From positions 62,001 through 126,000 of the forward strand of contig CAVVDT010000016.1 in the NCBI GenBank assembly GCA_963747005.1: 64,000 bases of DNA, written 5' to 3'. The stretch is from CAVVDT01 sp963747005. GTDB taxonomy: Bacteria; Pseudomonadota; Alphaproteobacteria; Rhizobiales; Aestuariivirgaceae. The notes under the pieces were generated by a model. The model ran no database searches. It was not told where the DNA came from and saw only the letters and a list, made by a program, of their open reading frames with translations. Positions 61,509-64,000 of this stretch are shown piece after piece. A program made the translations under genes and the position numbers. Position 1 is the first letter of the stretch. Each line of letters opens with the position of its first letter.

Positions 61509-61864
61509 CGCGGCGCGGCCCCGGCAGCGTCGCGATTATGCGCGGTAATGGCCTCGATGACCTCGTGCGAGACGGCGCTGTCGCAACAGCAGCAGTCTTC
61601 CAGCAGAAAACCGATCAGGGCCGCAAAGCCGGCGTAGTCCGCATGATAGCGTATCTCGCGGCCATGCCGCCTCGAACGCACCAACCCTGCCTGCGACAAT
61701 TGCCTGAGGTGGGTCGACAGCGTATTGAACCGCACCCCGAGCCGGTCGGCGATTTCACCGGCCCGCACACCGGCCGGGCCGGACTGTACCAGCAGCCGGA
61801 AGGCGGCCAGCCGCGTTTCCTGGCTGAGCGCCGCCAGTCCGCCGAGTGCCCTGCTCATATCCAT
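61505..61864 (-). CDS. arsR: ArsR/SmtB-family repressor (second arsR)
   Basis: 119 aa winged-helix repressor with recognition helix RLGVRFNTLSTHLRQLSQAG. A run of four cysteines (EDCCCCDSAV) after the DNA-binding region is the likely As(III) site. Clearly different from the arsR at 39.4 kb. It leads arsR-MFS-arsH. Dyads 2-35 bases upstream are probable binding sites. Confidence 0.92.
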   Translation of the reverse strand: MDMSRALGGLAALSQETRLAAFRLLVQSGPAGVRAGEIADRLGVRFNTLSTHLRQLSQAGLVRSRRHGREIRYHADYAGFAALIGFLLEDCCCCDSAVSHEVIEAITAHNRDAAGAAPR

Positions 61865-61865
61865 A

Positions 61866-61899
61866 ATTCGAGAATGCCAGAATCATTGAATCAATTCAA
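61866..61899. promoter_or_regulatory. Probable operator of the second ArsR
   Basis: TTGAATCAATTCAA (61886-61899) has perfect six-base arms, and ATTCGAGAAT (61866-61875) is a second palindrome. Both sit immediately before the ATG in an A/T-rich patch. The TTGAA/TTCAA theme fits sites known for ArsR proteins. Confidence 0.55.
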
Positions 61900-61969
61900 G
61901 GACCCCGGACAATCTCGCGCGATCGACTTGCAGGACGGTTGATGTTGTAAAGACCGGTGTTCCCGGACC

Positions 61970-62290
61970 TCACTCGTCATCGGTATAGAGAGGGTTGATC
62001 CAGCCCGCTTCCGAAATCGACACGGATTCCAGATGTTCGATGGATTTTTCGGCGGTTCGCTTGACGAAATCGAGGCTGAGATGGGCAAAGAAGCGCGCCG
62101 CCTCGCCATCGCGGACCATGTACTCACCGTCAAGGCAGCCGTTCCGCCGGTTGTTTTGAGCCAGCTTGCTCGAAACGGCCAGCGCATCGCTGGCGACGAT
62201 CGCCGCATCGGACACCGCAACAGCTTCGATCGCCACCACGATGTTGTGGCGGATGATCACCCGGTAGGCACTGAAGGTCGCGGGGCTCAT
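61970..62290 (-). CDS. Conserved hypothetical protein downstream of CDGSH gene
   Basis: 106 aa from ATG 62290, overlapping the CDGSH stop (ATGA). Contains HNIVVAIEAVAVSDAAIVAS and a C-terminal acidic tail. Not recognised; the composition is that of a soluble alpha/beta protein. Likely acts with the iron-sulfur protein encoded just ahead. Confidence 0.65.
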   Translation of the reverse strand: MSPATFSAYRVIIRHNIVVAIEAVAVSDAAIVASDALAVSSKLAQNNRRNGCLDGEYMVRDGEAARFFAHLSLDFVKRTAEKSIEHLESVSISEAGWINPLYTDDE

Positions 62291-62589
62291 GGCTGTCCCT
62301 GTCGCCTCTGGATGCCGCGGCAGTTGCCGAAGCAGAACGGCTTGTTGTCCGATCTCTTGCAGCCGCACAGAAAGAACTCTGCATCGAGCGGCGGTTCGAA
62401 CGGGATCGGCATGAAACCGGTTCCCGCATGTGATCCGTCGCAGAAGGGTTGCTTGCTCGACAGACCGCACGAGCACCACAGGTAGCTCTCGCCTTCCCTC
62501 AGGGTGACGGCATACGGGCCGACCTGTGGCGACACCGGCAGTTCCACGGCATTGCGGACGCGTTGGCGCTGATCGGCATCGTCATTCAT
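62287..62589 (-). CDS. Double CDGSH iron-sulfur protein
   Basis: 100 aa. The first cluster motif is complete (CSCGLSSKQPFCDGSH); the second (CGCKRSDNKPFCFGNC) has Phe for Asp and Cys for the ligand His, giving an all-cysteine site that may differ in redox potential. Start at 62589. Cytoplasmic. Role in redox or iron-sulfur transfer. Confidence 0.85.
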   Translation of the reverse strand: MNDDADQRQRVRNAVELPVSPQVGPYAVTLREGESYLWCSCGLSSKQPFCDGSHAGTGFMPIPFEPPLDAEFFLCGCKRSDNKPFCFGNCRGIQRRQGQP

Positions 62590-62815
62590 GCGCAGCCCCG
62601 CATTTTGCAAAAGACAAGGGGTCGGGATGCAAGAGATCCGGCAGGCCCAAGACTCGCCCGCCATTGAACCGCGCGTCAACCATGCATCGACGGCAGATAT
62701 GTGCGCTCAGTGCAATCCCCCCCTCTTTCAAACTTGCTGGGTTGAGCGTTCATCATTGCACCACTTGCTGTTAGGGTTCGTCCAGATTCCAACACAGGGG
62801 CTCACGGGCAACAAG

Positions 62816-63802
62816 ATGAAAGATACCAAGCTGATCGTTATTGGCGAGAACATCAACACTACGCGGCGCATTCGCGCCGATAGCCCCAAGATCATCAATC
62901 GCGGCGATCGTTACTTCTGGCTCTACCAGGGTCTTGACGGCAGTGAGGGTGCCTTTGACGTCACCGAGGCCTATCCTGTCGAGGCCGCTCAGAAGAAGAC
63001 CGGCAGGGTCGGGCATATCGGCCATGCGGTGAGGACGCGGGACATGGAATTCCTGTCCTGGGCGATCCTGTCGCAGGTAAACGCCGGCGCGCATATCGTC
63101 GATTTGTGTTGCGACGAACTGTCCGTCTACCCGGAAGAGCGCAAGGAACACATGCGCTGGCTGATCAAGGCGGCGCAATCCATCTCCGATGTCCCCTATG
63201 CCGTCGATTCCTCTGATCCGGAAACCATCAAGGCCGGACTTGAGGTCTACGACCGAAAGACCAGCCGGCCGGCCATCAACTCGGTCAGCCTGGAAGCCGG
63301 GCGCGACGTCTTGATCGATATCGCCAAGGAGCAGAATTGCATCATCTTCGGCAACGGCTCGGGGTCCTCGGGCATGCCGCAGAACGCCGAGGAACGCGTC
63401 GCCAATCTCACCAAGCTGATGGAGATGATAGACCGCGTGGGCGTGCCCCACGACGATGTCTTTCTCGATCCGCTCGTCTTCCCGGTGGGAGCGGGCCCGG
63501 AATTCGGCAAGCACTTCCTCGATGCCGTGAAGGAGCTGCGCAGCCGCTTCCCCGACGTTCACATCTTCGGCGGTCTGTCGAATGTGTCGTTCGGCCTGCC
63601 CCGCCGCAAGCTTCTCAACCATGCCTTCATCACGCTGGCCATCATCAATGGCTGCGACGCGATCATGATCGATCCCCTGATGAACGATCCCAACGAGTAT
63701 GTCGAGTTCAAGTATGCCGCCGATGTGATGACGTCTGAAGACGAATACGCGCTGAAGTTTCTGGCCTATGTGAGAGGCCAGAAGAAGAAGGCTGCCGCCT
63801 GA
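62816..63802 (+). CDS. Methyltetrahydrofolate:corrinoid methyltransferase
   Basis: 328 aa TIM-barrel of the dihydropteroate-synthase-like (AcsE/MtgA) family. KLIVIGENINTTRR is the family N-terminus; pterin-site residues are in DLCCDE, YAVDSSDPETIKAG, PAINSVSLEAG and GGLSNVSFGLP. Moves methyl from a methylated corrinoid protein to tetrahydrofolate (or the reverse). ATG at 62816 lacks a strong ribosome site but upstream residues are non-family. The next gene starts 72 bases later. Confidence 0.93.
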   Translation: MKDTKLIVIGENINTTRRIRADSPKIINRGDRYFWLYQGLDGSEGAFDVTEAYPVEAAQKKTGRVGHIGHAVRTRDMEFLSWAILSQVNAGAHIVDLCCDELSVYPEERKEHMRWLIKAAQSISDVPYAVDSSDPETIKAGLEVYDRKTSRPAINSVSLEAGRDVLIDIAKEQNCIIFGNGSGSSGMPQNAEERVANLTKLMEMIDRVGVPHDDVFLDPLVFPVGAGPEFGKHFLDAVKELRSRFPDVHIFGGLSNVSFGLPRRKLLNHAFITLAIINGCDAIMIDPLMNDPNEYVEFKYAADVMTSEDEYALKFLAYVRGQKKKAAA

Positions 63803-63874
63803 CGTAACCCGTTTGCCGGAATTCAATCGCCGCCAAAGCCATCTGGCATTGCGGCAAGCATAGGCAAGTACAAG

Positions 63875-64000
63875 ATGAACATGACCATGACCGCGCCGGT
63901 CACCACCGGCGTGAAGGAGAATCTTATTGACTTCGTCAGGGGTTTTACCACCGAGACAACCCCGGGTTCAGCCGCCAAGGTGGCGAATTTCGGCGATCAT
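63875..64000 (+). CDS. Partial gene, probable MetF-like methylene-H4folate reductase
   Basis: First 42 codons only, cut by the window edge. The FVRGFTTETTPGSAAKVANF stretch resembles the N-terminus (substrate-site xxTPG/SAAKx pattern) of MetF-like reductases found after this methyltransferase in alphaproteobacteria, and would oxidise methyl-H4folate to CH2-H4folate. The call rests on a short segment and context; a trimethylamine-type methyltransferase cannot be excluded. Confidence 0.45.
   Translation, partial: MNMTMTAPVTTGVKENLIDFVRGFTTETTPGSAAKVANFGDH

Noticed and set aside
1..64000. Cobalamin riboswitch ahead of corrinoid genes
   Set aside because: Looked for a B12-box-like element upstream of 31992, 49291 and 62816; nothing convincing by eye. 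A covariance-model search would settle it.
1..64000. Transposase, integrase, tRNA or attachment sites marking a mobile island
   Set aside because: None seen; the composition is also uniform except in the 1.3-1.9 kb orphan, so mobility is not supported.

Overview
The window comes from a GC-rich bacterium, most likely a metabolically versatile alphaproteobacterium. The signs are strong G/C third-position bias with long antisense shadow frames, a PlcP-type lipid-remodelling operon, a 2-aminoethylphosphonate ABC transporter, and cobalamin-dependent C1 genes of the kind common in Rhizobiales and Rhodobacterales. No rRNA, tRNA, CRISPR array, insertion sequence or integrase was seen. Both ends cut through larger gene neighbourhoods, and the last gene is truncated.

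Left part (1-8 kb): an extended-SDR sugar-nucleotide epimerase, an AT-rich orphan, an OmpR-type two-component pair, and a minus-strand operon (DedA, GT4, GT2, PlcP/LpxH-like phosphoesterase) that looks like membrane-lipid remodelling. From 8.2 to 14.4 kb lies a complete hydrogenase maturation operon (hypF-C-small ORF-D-E-A-B), with no hydrogenase structural genes in view. From 14.7 to 18.5 kb is phnSTUV (2-aminoethylphosphonate import). From 18.8 to 26.8 kb is a secretion and glycosylation cluster: an FG-GAP/RTX protein, a TIGR03032-type protein, a TPR-OGT (GT41) protein and a second, glycine-rich RTX protein. A LysR regulator and a divergent cold-shock-domain protein follow.

The most interesting part runs from 28.5 kb to the right end. 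From 49.8 down to 28.5 kb every gene is on the minus strand. This block holds two methyltransferase/corrinoid-protein modules (UroD-fold methyltransferase plus B12-binding protein), a RACo-type corrinoid activator, a CobW GTPase, a GntR regulator, a zinc-ribbon protein, an MBL hydrolase, a cytoplasmic DMSO-reductase-family molybdoenzyme with a four-cluster ferredoxin, arsRDA, a liv-type ABC transporter and a NarI/HdrE-like cytochrome b. On the plus strand, a tightly overlapping operon carries an unknown protein, a Rieske ferredoxin, arsenite oxidase (aioBA), a secreted pentapeptide-repeat protein, an aquaglyceroporin and a hemopexin-repeat protein. It is followed by an MFS transporter, a betaine-homocysteine-type methyltransferase, arsH, a second MFS transporter, a second arsR, a double CDGSH protein, a methyltetrahydrofolate:corrinoid methyltransferase and the start of a probable MetF-like gene.

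Taken together, 28-64 kb reads as an island combining corrinoid-dependent methyl transfer with arsenic sensing, oxidation and transport. One testable reading is catabolism of a methylated arsenical, for example an arsenobetaine-like compound: uptake by Liv, demethylation by the UroD/corrinoid/RACo/methyl-H4F route, then handling of the released arsenic by ArsRDA, AioBA, ArsH and the aquaporin. The simpler alternative is a methylated-amine or ether pathway that happens to sit beside arsenic-resistance genes. The sequence alone does not decide between them.
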